A stretch of 64,000 nucleotides of DNA from Coffea arabica (Eukaryota > Streptophyta > Magnoliopsida > Gentianales > Rubiaceae), in assembly GCF_036785885.1 (NCBI RefSeq), contig NC_092317.1, forward strand, positions 5,024,501-5,088,500, given 5' to 3'. Numbering within the stretch: the first letter of the stretch is position 1; each line of letters starts with the position of its first letter. The notes under the pieces are model-generated. The model did not search any database and was not told the DNA's origin. It worked only from the letters and a program-made list of their open reading frames with translations. Positions 1-16,058 of this stretch are shown piece by piece. The position numbers and the translations under genes are program-made.

Positions 1-3907
<3,907 letters not shown>

Positions 3908-4395
3908 ATAGTTTTACTTTTCTTCTTTGTTTTGGTTGGTTAGAAATTGCCTTGTCATAGAATAAACTTTGATTGGTATCCGAGGGTGCTTTGTTGATTA
4001 CCAACCCGTGACTATGCCTCTTCACCAGCCGTTATCCTTTTAGTAATAAATAATCACGAGGATTTTCTTCTGCATTGTTACTATCTATCTTGCCAAGTTT
4101 GACAGCTATTATAATAATAATAATAATTAAGCAATTGATATTTATAATTAAGAAAACTAATAAAGGCACTGCTTTTAAAAAAAAAAAAAAAAATCCCATC
4201 TGGTAAGGATTTTCTTCACTATGTACGACTCAGTTTAGCTTTCTTCCTTCATATGGACAAAAAAACAAATTGAGCATATGACTTCAATCTTTAAGCACTC
4301 AAGAAATTGATGCTAATTTTAGTGACAGAAAAACAACGGTGATAACTGAGGAAACTGAGCCATTTGCTCGCTAGTAAGTATTTTGGAAGCAAAAT
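3908..4395. other. Beta-glucosidase 3' flank
   Basis: AT-rich sequence with a short ATA microsatellite near 4111-4128 and an A-run near 4178-4192. No gene is seen. The first 250 bases probably include the 3' UTR of the beta-glucosidase gene. Confidence 0.5.
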
Positions 4396-4756
4396 GGGTT
4401 AAAAACAAAAAAGTCCCCTGTAGTATACCTAATATACAGAAAAATTTCTCGCGGTTTCAAAACCTACAAAACGGCACCTCATATTTTGAATTAAATTGTA
4501 AACTAACAGAATCCGATAAACTTAACGAAATTCGATAAATTTAACGGAAAATTTAACGGAGTCCGATAAACTTAATAGTAAACTTACGGAATCCGGTAAA
4601 TTTAACAGCCGAGACCATCATTTTCGTTAAATTTACCGAATTCTGTTAGTTTACAATTTAATTTAAAATATAAGATATTGTTTTGTATGTTTTGAAACTA
4701 CGTGGAGCTTTTCTGTATATTAAATATAACACATCAAGCTTTTTTATTTTTAACCT
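4396..4756. mobile_element. Foldback MITE with 9-bp target duplication (Mutator-like)
   Basis: The 361-bp element has long terminal inverted repeats of about 140 bp, starting GGGTTAAAAAC on the left and AGGTTAAAAA on the reversed right end. Both arms then share a poly-pyrimidine segment, ATACAGAAAA and TAAACTAACAGAAT. The 9-base repeat AAGCAAAAT flanks it at 4387-4395 and 4757-4765. Long TIRs with a 9-bp target duplication are typical of Mutator-like elements. It has no coding capacity. Confidence 0.85.
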
Positions 4757-5032
4757 AAGCAAAATTTAATGACAAGAATTACTGTATACAAGTCAAAAAG
4801 AAGACAAAAGGACTACATGCCACAATAATCTATCATTCGGGTATGAAGTGGTCTGACATTCATCATGAATGCCTGCTGACAGACAGGACTCAATTACCTG
4901 TCCCAAGGATAATTTATATCAGCAACTCTTTAACTATTTTGACCCCTGAAAATGAAACAGAACAGAAGCAATTATTCTTCGGCTATGTTTCTCCTGCTCC
5001 ATGTGCTCAGTACAGTCGGAAGATCAGGCTTA

Positions 5033-5245
5033 ATTTTTTTTTGCCGAAACGATAGATGTCCTGTAACCTAATTTAGCCTAGTCTAAGGGGAAGGGGAGGG
5101 AGTTCGATGTGAGTACAGACTCCATCGATGAAGGTCAATTAAGACCACCACAAATTGTGGCAAATTTATGAAAAGCAGGGATTGAACCTCTGACCTCCAG
5201 CATCACCTTTAATGTTGATGACCACTGGACCAAATGACCGGTGGC
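5033..5245 (-). mobile_element. tRNA-derived SINE with intact 12-bp target duplication
   Basis: Read on the minus strand, it starts at 5245 with a tRNA-like head: A-box-like GGTCCAGTGGT and B-box GGTTCAATCCC. It ends in an A-rich tail at 5033-5042. The flanks carry an exact 12-base target duplication, AGATCAGGCTTA, at 5021-5032 and 5246-5257. This is diagnostic of LINE-driven retroposition. It is a non-coding pol III type element. Confidence 0.9.
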
Positions 5246-5257
5246 AGATCAGGCTTA

Positions 5258-5489
5258 TTTGCTTACACACAATTGTTATCGGTTTTGAAATGATACTCTA
5301 TGGTTTGTGAAACTTTTAGTTCGGTTAACATTTTTACACAAGTTCATTAACCGATGATATCCAGAAAGCACCAGTAAGAATAGTTCTTGTTAGTTGTCAT
5401 CAATTGAGTTGCGAGTGTTGCATCTTGACTATGGGCGTCAGTCTACTAGAACTAAAATCAATTAATATATTCAACAACGAAAGTGAGAA
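5258..5489. other. Short spacer between the SINE and the end of EXO1
   Basis: AT-rich sequence that probably includes the EXO1 3' UTR, since EXO1 is transcribed toward it. Nothing else is recognised. Confidence 0.4.
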
Positions 5490-8400
5490 TTAAACTCGGG
5501 AAAAGAAGTTCAAAATACTGCTCTTTTGAACAGAACTATGGCAATTACTACTTCTCTTCATTTTCTTCTCTCTATGAACACTTGTGTCCTCTTCAGTAGT
5601 CTTGACAGGCTTAGAATCCACACTTTGCTGTGAATCCGGAGTCGGGTACAACATTTCTGAACTTTCAGTCTCAGTAAGCACTGACACTTGTTTAATTGTA
5701 CTTTCTGTCTGCTTTAGCAGAATATCTTCCATATTTCTTTTCTTGAATGGATTGTTCTCTGGAAGCTTGGGAACTTCTTTCTGGATAATAATTATGCTTT
5801 CTTCCTCGCAATCATTCATCAAAGGGAGTTTCAGCTTTTCAAGCTCTACAGCTCCATCTATGTGCTTCCTTCCAACAACAAAAGGCGCCTGCTTATGCTC
5901 AGATACTGAAAACAGAAAGATTATAGCATTAGAGACACAATAAAAGTATTAACTCTGTTGTCTGTCCTTGTTGAAAATCATTAACATAGCATCCTATCAA
6001 CCAGAAGCCAAGTCTGAAAGTGTTTCTGGGTAGTCTTAAAAGGGAATTTTTTGCATGGAGGATTTATGTATCAATGGGGTTTTAACTGGACGTGTGAAGC
6101 TGAAAACTTGCCTCTTTTTTCATCTTTTCTGGATTTACATGAGGTAACTGCGGCAAAGCAACCATCTTCTGAAGATAGAGATTGTTTCTCTTGCTTCTGC
6201 TTCTTCAATCGATCACATCTGACCATGTTGGTGGAATTCGTTTGACTTGAGGTTGGAAAGTAACTGAATGCCTCCATTGTACAGGGATTCAGGTTACCTT
6301 CAGCAATAGCGGTTGCTATTGACCGAGGCAATTCTCTGGTGTCATTCAAGGAGAAAATGCAAACACACTTTTGGGTCAAGAATCATGACTTGTGTTGGCC
6401 AGTGTTGCCCAACTGCTTTTGAAAACAATATGCTATCTTCAAATAAGCACAGGATTCCACACTGATGAAAAGCTAATTGTCTTGAAACAAAGCTACATCA
6501 ACTCAGACAAATCATGCTGAAGTGAAGGGGTATGAAGGGAAGTTTATGATGAAAAGCTAATTTTCTTGAAACACAGCTACATCTACTCAGACAAATCATG
6601 CTGAAGTGAAGGGGTAAGAAGGGAAGTTTTTGACCATAGCATGTCTGTGCATTTCTTTCAGCACAAAGAAATGGGTAACAGAATGAGGAAGAACCTAGAG
6701 ACAATGTAAATATATTCCAACTCCATCACAACAGAGTCTGCGGGTTAAGCTACTAACAAGCACATAACCTGGACCAACCTACGTCTTTGATAGCAGTAGT
6801 GAACAGCTGATTTTCATCATAAACAGAACAAGGACACATAACAATCAGGTTGATGTCAGTCAGAATAAATAAGTCAGATTAAGGATACGGCCCTAAGAAG
6901 TCAAGTTCTTCATCAAAACTCTTTAAAAGATCTTCTGGTATGGGTTTCATGTGTTTAAGTTGCTTCAAGGCAGCATCATATCTGCAGAGGTAAAAGCGGA
7001 TGAAGAACAGTAAAGTGCAGTCTGGAAGCAAGAAAGAAATAGATGACAGAACAAATAAAATCGATATTACATTTCACATACATATGGGCATGATGGAAAA
7101 CTGCAACTGCTTCTCTAAAGGATTTTGAGTATTGTTCAGGCACTTGACTTCCTTTCCCAAACTTTAAAACAGAAAGAACCTATAAATGAAGAGTGAATGT
7201 GAATAAAAATTCAAGGTTGCTTCATTTAATGACCTATAAAGCAGCCTTGCAAGGCCACAACTGCTCTTTCTTCTTTTCTATTTACATTTGAAAAGAGTTT
7301 CATGACATTGTTTTCTCCTTAAGGACAGGAAACATTGGCTGATTTCAGAATAGTCCAATTGGATTGATCTTATCGTTCTGGAAATAAGCAAGCGATCTCT
7401 ATATCAGTTTCTAAGTACATTTCAAACTTAATCAGAATACAAGCACTCGTCAGTTTTTATGACTGATGGTTATGGTGGTAAAGTTTATCCTTAAGAACAC
7501 AAATAAACAAAGCTGCGATCACAAGATGGTATCTATTAGCAAACTTGATCCATGTCCCCAATTTTCTGCTTTAATATACCAGTATTCAGATTTCTCCCTC
7601 TAGTAACAACTCTCAGAAAAAGTTAAGGGTGACAGTCAAAATGCAGAAGTTAATTGTTGAATCAATATTTAGGAATTATGTACTCTACTCCCACAAAATG
7701 ATGCTCTGAAGAATGTTAACTATCTCCCACTGAAATATTTTCATTGGATTTGCAGCTAAGTAAGCATGAAGAAATTAATCCGTTACTAAAAATGCCAAGC
7801 AAGTAGTTTTCTTTCTTTTCCTTTATTCAACTAAGTTAAGGGAGGGGTGAGAAGGGTGAGTGGGGTGGGGTTGATGCATGATGAGGATGATTATCTTACA
7901 CGATCTAAGTTACGATACTTGGAAACCAAACTATGAGCCTTAACAATGCCAATTCCAGGGATAGATGGAAGGAAATCGCAGCCAGCTAAAACACACATAC
8001 CTGCAAAGAACCAAATCCAGTGACTTTTAGGTGAAATAACAGCAAGATCCTACCTGAAAGATGTCTTCTTTCAAGTTTCTAAAATATAGCACATAAATTG
8101 CTCAAGCACACGTTCCCACAGTCCAATGATATGGAGGATCACATATACAACTAGGTTCTGTTATTGCCATTATGCTGAAGTTCATTGTTTTAGTTACTAC
8201 CTTTGGCTTTTGGCCTCAAGTTTTAGGAGCTTTTGCTTTTACACTCGGTAACTTCTAAAAAAAATAATGAGAAAAGCTTGTTTAAATAAGCCACCTGTGA
8301 ACAGGTTTTTGTCAAAATTCCTGAAGGAAGGTACACGATCAGAGGAACCTAAAACCTTGTCTAGAATTATCTCTTGACCATTCCCATACCGGTCCATCTT

Positions 8401-10718
8401 AAAGATGACCTACAAGAAACAGGTGCATATCAAACCAAAACAACTCTAGATTCCGAAAATTAATTGAGTAGAAGCATGATTTAATATTCTATATGACCGT
8501 TTGTATAATTTCTTACAGCAGGGCATCCGTAAGCCAGTAAGTCACTATCCTCTGAAACAACAGCCACAATTCCACCTTTTTCTGCTTCAAGGCTTGACAA
8601 ATATGCCAATTGTGCATCAGCCTCGTATGGAGCCACAACAAACTCAATGTCTTCTGATCTCAAAACCTAAACAAAGACTGCCTTTGTTCATAATCTCAAT
8701 GATAACTTCAACACAGTTAAGACAGTTGGTGCATCAAATAATACAAAAATCAGTGATCAAGTACTAGACCACAAGGAATTTTATTATATTTTTGGCGTGG
8801 CATGACAAGATAAATTTAGTAATGGCATTAGAAATTGCATCATCCATATGGGCAAAGAAGTTATGTGAAGGTTTTAGATTTCACATACAGAAGCAGGATG
8901 CAATCACAGAAGTCCGGGGTATGTAAGAACTGTGTGTGATTGTAGCAATAAGACCACGTTTTAGATTTTTGAAAAATCCTTATTATTCCCACTACCTGAA
9001 GTTGCAGAGAAATATACAATTCAAAACTATATAGATGAGAGAATTTTGGCAATACCTGAATCAGTTGGTGCGCCATAGAAGGGGAGATAGTAACTGCCCT
9101 CTACATGTGAAGGAGCAAAATCACAATATCAATTGGTATCGACTCCCTCAATTTTGGATTTCAAACAAATGTAGCAATCAAAGTTGAGATACTGAATGAT
9201 GACTCATGCACAATCCATGTTATTGTGATGGCACTAAATGATTGCAATACTGAATGGTGATGACTAGTGCATGATCCATGATAATATTCAGACGGCAATA
9301 AATGACCTAGTTAAGGACAACATATTTACTCAATGACTTGTTGCATTAGAGCATATCTCACAGCCTGCTTAGCTATAATACTAGATAACGAAATTCCCAT
9401 CTTTTGCATCAAATTTCCAAATCTGATGATGGTGGCTCATAATGTTTGATTCAATGACTAATTCTTGAATAGTAACCACTCCAACTCTACAAACTCAATC
9501 ATTGAGGAAGGCCATCTATAGTGTGAAAAATTAACAAAACACAAGGAGCAGAGTGCTTTGATCATTAAAAAGAGTTTGTAACAATTGGAAGCGCTCTAAT
9601 TGAGCTACATACCAACATGTTCTGAACTAATTCTATTACCAAATGTAAAGGTTGATTAGAGAAGAAATTTCAGACAACAGAATTCACTAGAAACAGCAAA
9701 AAAGACTATAAATTTTTAGTACTCATGACAGGGATCAACTACTAATAGTACTCGACTATATACGCCTGAAGATGACTGTAGCACAGTGAAAATCTTTTAA
9801 AACGCTTTAGCTAACAATAAAAGCCCATCATATGCAATTTAGAATTTTCACAAATAAGTGTCATCTTTTTAAATGCTCGTGCATTTGCGTGATTTTACAT
9901 ATTTGGCAAACTTAAAGAATCAAAGAGTACTGTTCATCCAAGTAAGAACTAAGTACTAAATGCTGTAAGTTGAAGAAACAGCAACTGACAAACTTAAAGT
10001 TCGAGTAGACTGGTTGTACGATAGTACCTGAAAGAGCTCAGAGGCAGCTGAAACATCACCTTCTTTCAATTTCTCCATTGCTAATTCACGATTTGCTTTT
10101 CTCTTCCTGAAGAACCAGTGATTACACAAAAATCAAAACTTTTACTCAAGAAAAAAAAAAAGATTGCAAATGGTGTAATAGAAGTTGCAAAATGGTACCT
10201 TTCCCTCTCATCCTGTGTCACCGCCTTACATGGGATGTTTCCTCCATCAAAAACAACAATAGGGGTGATTTTATGGTGCCGAAGTAGATTTATTCGATGC
10301 ATGAAATATTTCAAATACTGCAATTTCTTGTCACCCTCCATATTAAGGCTTAGCTCCATACTACAAGAATAAGCTGAAAAAACCCAGAAAAAGTCCCAGC
10401 ATTTCGTTATCCCACTTAAAATCTCTATTTTTAGGGAAAAAAATTAAAATGAAATCACTGAAAATGTGATTATGTTTAGAAGCTCAGAGATACCTCCTTT
10501 GTGAAGCCATGAATAAGCATCAATGCCCACCTGTGACAAAGTGAAAAAAAAAAAAGAAAACATTTTAAAATTTCATAAGGAAGAGTTTCATAAATGAGAA
10601 AAAAAATTTACTTGGGGTAGATGAAAGAAATGATCTTTACACGCTTGCCGGCATATTTTTTGATGTGAATGGATTCAGTGTGGGGTTTCAAGAATTTTAG
10701 AAGATCTTTGATACCCAT
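5490..10718 (-). CDS. EXO1B: Exonuclease 1, 5'-3' flap/exonuclease of the XPG/FEN1 family (EXO1B type)
   Basis: Twelve exons join in phase: 10641-10718, 10494-10530, 10199-10373, 10028-10106, 9056-9100, 8517-8666, 8295-8409, 7900-8000, 7082-7179, 6889-6981, 6112-6335 and 5490-5905, giving 536 residues. The N-terminus [12 protein letters not shown] and [14 protein letters not shown] form the XPG-N domain. [10 protein letters not shown] (acidic residues E153, D155) and [10 protein letters not shown] (D178, D180) form the XPG-I two-metal site. [13 protein letters not shown] is the helix-hairpin region. Family knowledge: it resects DNA 5'-3' in mismatch repair, recombination and end resection in the nucleus. 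The C-terminal half is Lys/Ser/Glu-rich and ends in KSSILNFF, resembling a PCNA-binding PIP box. The intron before the last exon appears to use a GC donor (AG|GCAAGT). The last exon boundaries are the least certain part. Confidence 0.93.
6464..6631. repeat. 84-bp direct tandem duplication in an EXO1 intron
   Basis: Two copies, 6464-6547 and 6548-6631, of a unit starting GATGAAAAGCTAATT lie in the intron between the tenth and eleventh EXO1 exons. They differ at about five positions. The repeat does not touch the predicted exons. Confidence 0.85.
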
Positions 10719-11436
10719 TTCCTATTTTTCTTGCGAACTTTTCTGGGTTTTATTTTTTTTTTTTCCCCTCTATTGGTTGAAAAGAAGGATTTTGATTTGG
10801 TTTCTTGATAAGCAAAAAATGGAGATTGGAGCAGCAGCTGGGAGAAAATGGCGGGAAGAAAAGAAAGAGCTTTGACGAGGTCCCAAGTTTATGCTTACCG
10901 TAACTAAAATTACAGCCGAAGCTTAACATATCCGTAACAGCGCTGTGATGGAATTCTCGTAAAAGTCCGATAGTGAGAAAGGTAAGACTCTCAATCTGTG
11001 GTCACGTGGCATTTCCCAATCCGTTGTTGTTTTTAATAGCTCACCTCTTCACTATAGGAGCAAACTGTACTTTTACCGCGGGATTTAAAATTTCGAGTCA
11101 CGTGGGAAAACTCCCGCGAGTATCATCCGCTGGGATGATGAAATGTGAAGGCGTGTAGGTTTAGGAGTGAATATAAATAGCCAAAGATCACGCCTTTGTC
11201 TTTTTAACACTAATGCGTGACAACACCAATTCCGAACGTAGTAGTATTTCTACAGAAGTCACGCCTTCATATATACCTCACTTGACCTTAAACTTTCTCG
11301 AGTTGACTAAGAAGATTGCAGGAATCAGATACACAAAGGAAACAGGACAGTTTGATTGCATAGATTTAAGCACATTATACAACATTTAGTTCCTGTTTTA
11401 CTTACATAAGTACAATGATTACTGGCACAAACTAAA
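10719..11436. other. EXO1 promoter region and alpha-dioxygenase 3' flank
   Basis: This spacer contains the EXO1 upstream region (EXO1 reads leftward from 10718) and the 3' end of the dioxygenase gene, which also reads leftward. Two G-box cores (CACGTG) lie near 11003 and 11099, and a second GC-rich motif, ACCGCGGG, near 11077. No gene is recognised. Confidence 0.5.
10849..10857. promoter_or_regulatory. E2F-like site upstream of EXO1
   Basis: TGGCGGGAA (reverse complement TTCCCGCCA) lies about 131-139 bases upstream of the EXO1 start codon at 10718. It matches the plant E2F consensus used by S-phase and DNA-repair genes. Regulation by E2F is an inference from this motif and its position. Confidence 0.45.
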
Positions 11437-14400
11437 TCAGGTTGCAGGTCTAAGATAGAGAGGTAAATAGTTCTTGGGATTTGGCTCTGAGTGCCACACT
11501 GAGAATGCACTTGAACTAGTCATCCATTTCTTTGTCATTTCAGGAAAGTGTCTGTCGATAACATCTTTCAATGTCTCTGTGCTGTTAACCCATTCCAAGC
11601 CCTTCTCTGTATAGGCTTCTTTGTTAAAATTAGTCGTAAAGAACCTATCAACTTCCAGCCTCCTGAAAATATTCAGAGTATGTATCAATGAGGCAGAAAA
11701 CCTGCTGACTTTGAATAGAATATGGCTGGTGTATTTCAAGGAATTGAGATATACCTTGATGCAATGAGGAGAAATATGAAAAAAGCACTTTCACTGATGG
11801 CAAAGCCTTTGATTTTCCGCTCTGCATGTAAACCAACTTGGAGATCTAGCTTCTCTACATCATGTCCGTAGACTTCCCTGAGTGCTTCGATTACTTTTTC
11901 ATCATCAGTTAAATCTTCCCATTTGCTTATTGGTATCATAAGCAAGTTCCTCCTGAATTCGTTGTATCGCGCAACTCCCCTCTCTCTATCTCTGTAAACT
12001 GAATAAATAATGTGTCAGAAGTTAGTTTGACCTTAGATATATAAGAAATATGTTCCGCATGTAATGTAACAAGGGGAAAAAGAAGCTAGAAATTAACTAA
12101 TAGATGCATACTCTCCAATGCAGCCATGTCTACTGGATCTAGCCTCTCTTCTCCATTGATGTCATGAGCAATGAGGTTCCTCATCCATGATGGAAAATTC
12201 CACAATGTGAGAGCTCCTGAGGCCTGATGACCCAATGACAATATCATCTGCTCCATACCAATCTTTGACAGCCTTCCTTCCCCTTCTTTCCCTATCAATT
12301 CCCTCATAGGGACCCTGATTAAAGTCGCATACATGGAAATGAGTTATTTAGTCTAAAGATGCAAATTAATCGTGTACACCTTCAAATGCATGTTATTTCT
12401 GTTCGTTTCAAACATGGAGCGTCTTATAACTTACTCACTATTGCTGTAGTGCAACCACCAATTTGACCATTACGCATTGCCTCTCAATAATTCAATGATT
12501 AATGCTAAAAATAATTGTATTAAAGCTTAAATGAAGATCACTTCCATCTGCAGTAATGTGTACATGACAGCATTCATCAAGAGAAAGACATACTCTTCTT
12601 GAATTGGCGGGCATTTGTCTTCTGAGGTTGCTGATTTGACATCCCTGAGAAGAATTTTATCTGGTAAAAGAGAATGTATTCTGTAGACACTAACAAACTC
12701 TTCAGTCAAGGAGTAGGGAGTTCCATGATCCCTTGGTTGTCTGAGGCCTACCAATCCACTAAGTACTGGTCCAAACTTGGGTCCAAATAGATCCTTGACT
12801 TTCTTTCCCAGAAATCCATACCTGCACCAACCATAACTCACTAAGTTCTTGCTCTGGATGCAGTCAAACCTCATAGTTTGACCTATCAAAACCATTCTAG
12901 GAAAATAATCACAATTTAACTGCTGTTTTTCAATGGCAGGTCCAAAACTTTAACAGTCTGCATTGCAGGTTTTATTTCTTCATACATCCAACTCTTTCTT
13001 TTATCTCCTTTTGTGAAGGGGAAGTGACAATTTTGATGATTCCCATTGCCTCCATATCAAACCTTGTCTTACCAGTTAATCCTCATTCCTGCTAACAATG
13101 TGTCAGTCTTTAGAAGTTCAACTGTCCAATCAATAGTGTGAATTTTTGCAATAACTGCTGAAGTAACCAATCTTGCGTGTTGGTAGAGCTTCTCATCATC
13201 CAAGTCAGGGTAATGTTTCTGGGAGAAGTAAAAAACTCCAGGAAGATTACTATATAAGGAAACATGACATTGATCTTACAGAAATGTGAAGAGACTCTAG
13301 CTTTTGCTGCTAAATGTGAAGTATTATACGATGTCCTATCTCACTCTAAGAAAAAAGTAAAAAGCAGACAGTGAAAAGCAGTAAGCATTCAATTTTCCTG
13401 TCACAACAGAAAGGCCTAGGTGCATAATGTGATATTATTGATTGGCAAACCCGATTATGATATGTAAAGTGTCAATACGAACTAGTTAAGAAGGAGAGAC
13501 CAGTTTCTCTCACTATATGTGTGTCATGCACTGATGTAGGCATAGGAAAAAGTTCAACTTACTTTGAGCATATCACAAACAGCATTATGCTCTTTGACAA
13601 ACAAGGCCTGCAAGAGTGAGAAGCCTGCCCATCCATTTCGGACGTCTCCAGATATGGGGATATCCTTAGCATCATGTTCAAGGAGTCCATTACTGGAGAT
13701 CTTTAATTTTCCATCTCTGAATGTTCTCACCCTAACCATGCCTTCTGTATTGTTCCCATAAATCACACTTCCATCCCTGATTGAGTCAGAGGAAAAAGTC
13801 AGAAGGCATTTGTATGGGAACAAGATACTGAAAAAAAAAGAAACTACCTATGCTTGTTTAGTCACAAACTAGATTATAATATAGCATAAATAAACATGAT
13901 CTATTACTTCTATCATTCCTCTAAATTCTAATACAAGTGCAATATTTCATACTTTTAGTTACCCATTTGCAAAGATTTTCAGTAGCATTAGATTTGATAG
14001 AACGTATCATGTAATTAGCCAAAATGGTTTTGCTTACCACCATGGAGTCCTCATATTTAGAAATCCAAATTTGGGATCAGGTGAACCTGTTGGAAATCTT
14101 TTGCTCTTCAAGAATCTAAACGACTTCAGTGGACACCTTTCTGCAACTTCATCAGGGGCCCTAAGTTCCATCTATCAATAATTTTAGTTACCATCAGCTT
14201 CGCTATCACGACATTACAAAGCACACATGCGTGCATCTTCATCGTGATCTCTATCAGTACCACACCATATATTTCAGAAGTTCATTTAATGAAGAACACA
14301 AGTCAAAGCTTTTTGGACCATGTACCTTTTCCGTGCACCTAAGCGATACTGCTTTAGTGCTATTGGAGGTACGAGAAATATTGGAGAGTAAGAATTGCTA

Positions 14401-16058
14401 AACAGAGTCAAATATGATCCTAGGAAACATTGTGGAAATATTATGTTGTAGTCCACCAAACACTTGCAGTATTTTATACCTGTTTAGTGTCCTCCATGTG
14501 GTCAATCCAATCGTGAATCATAAATTGTATCCATGAGCATGCTATCATGTTAAATTGCTTCCCACACTCTATGTACTCTCTTCTCTCAAAGAGCTTTGTG
14601 GCTACTATTGTAGGGTGAGGATCCATCAACTGCGATGATTTAATAGTGCTTCTGAGTAAGTGAAAAACAAGTGCAACTAGAGATTAAGAAAAAAGTATAA
14701 TAATGTCTGTAACAACTGAAGCATATGCATGATATCCAGGAGTCATATATTTGAGGTACGCCTAGAGAGAAACATCTAGGCCCCTTAGAGGGCAAGTCTT
14801 AAAGGGTATTGACATCAAGCTTCCTTTGCTTTAACAGAAGAATTCTTCAGTAGATGCCAAACCAACTTGCATCTCATATTTAGCATAACAAGCTGAAAAT
14901 TGTACACCATGCTTTACAAAAGGAACCAATCAACCAAGAAGGATCGAAGCATGAATCCTCCCAGGAAATAAATTAACCAACAAGATTATCAATGATAAGT
15001 TCTGACACTAAAATCATCTGTTGGAGGTCCATGCATATCAAGTCTCAATTCAATGATTGAGACATTTGTTGATGACAAAGTTCCCATCTATTCCAACAGA
15101 AGTATGAACAAATTATAGTAGTAAATTTCTCTGTTACCTTTAGCAGAATCAAAAGGCTACAGCAGGCAAAGTCAGAGAAATAAAAAGCGCAGTGCTACGA
15201 ACTTGACAGAGGGTTGCTTTCAGGGACAAAGTTAAACATAGTAAGACTTAACAGGCGATAAACCAAATGTCCGTGAAGAAAAGGAATCTCGGTATTGAAG
15301 TCTAAGACAGCTATCTTAAATGCTTCGCAACAATCATAACTGACCACGTCCACCCCCCAACCCCACCCCAAAAGAAAAAAGAAAAAAAAAAACATAAACC
15401 TCCTGTTAAGTTTGCTGCAGTACTGGGGCTTATAACAGACAAACCTAGGCTGACTCCAGGCAAAGTCAAGTAATACAAATCTAGCAGCACTTATTTCCTT
15501 CAAATTTCGTCAGGACTGAGTTCAAACTGCAATCTATTGTGCAGCCAACACATATAGTATAAGCAGGAGTAATGGTCAAGTAAAGATGCTAAACTTACAG
15601 CATAATCTGAACTTGATGGAGGCATGTTTCGACCAAAAAATGTTCCCTGACTTCCAACCTTATCATCTGTAGGATGATTACACGTTCCATCGGCAGTCCG
15701 ATACACAAACTTTCCAGTATCATATTTGCCGCCATTACTGCTTCCAACACGCAGGAGATTGTACCTCTGGTGCAAGTGCCTTCTTATACCCAAATAAGCC
15801 AATCCAATTAACACTGGCAACCTATGCCATGGAAGATACTTGTCCAAGAAATGTATTATCTGAAAAAAGGGGACAAGAATCATCAGAAGTACATAAACAT
15901 GGATAACTACAAAATTATGCTCGGAAACAAAAATTAAATGCAACAAGAAAAGAAAAGGAACTTACGCAGAACAAGATTTTGTCAAACAGACACATGTTAT
16001 CCATAATTTGCCTGAGTTGAGGATGAATGAAGGATGAGAAAAATTGAGAGGAAGCCAT
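11437..16058 (-). CDS. DOX: Fatty-acid alpha-dioxygenase (pathogen-induced oxygenase family)
   Basis: Ten exons join in phase: 15966-16058, 15599-15859, 14480-14629, 14038-14171, 13563-13776, 13073-13218, 12594-12821, 12112-12314, 11755-11998 and 11437-11662. The product is 632 residues, the usual size for plant alpha-DOX. Heme and catalytic residues are present: distal His157 in FMIHDWID, proximal His311 in AKIHTIDW and catalytic Tyr379 in EEFVSVYRIHSLLPD. GSQGTFFGRN and AFSVWHSEPN also match the family. Family knowledge: this heme enzyme adds O2 to the alpha carbon of fatty acids, giving 2-hydroperoxides that act in defence and stress oxylipin signalling. Upstream, near 16408-16435, TTGACT and an inverted TTGAC resemble W-boxes, consistent with WRKY control (inference). 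DOX1 versus DOX2 class was not settled. The gene looks intact. Confidence 0.96.
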
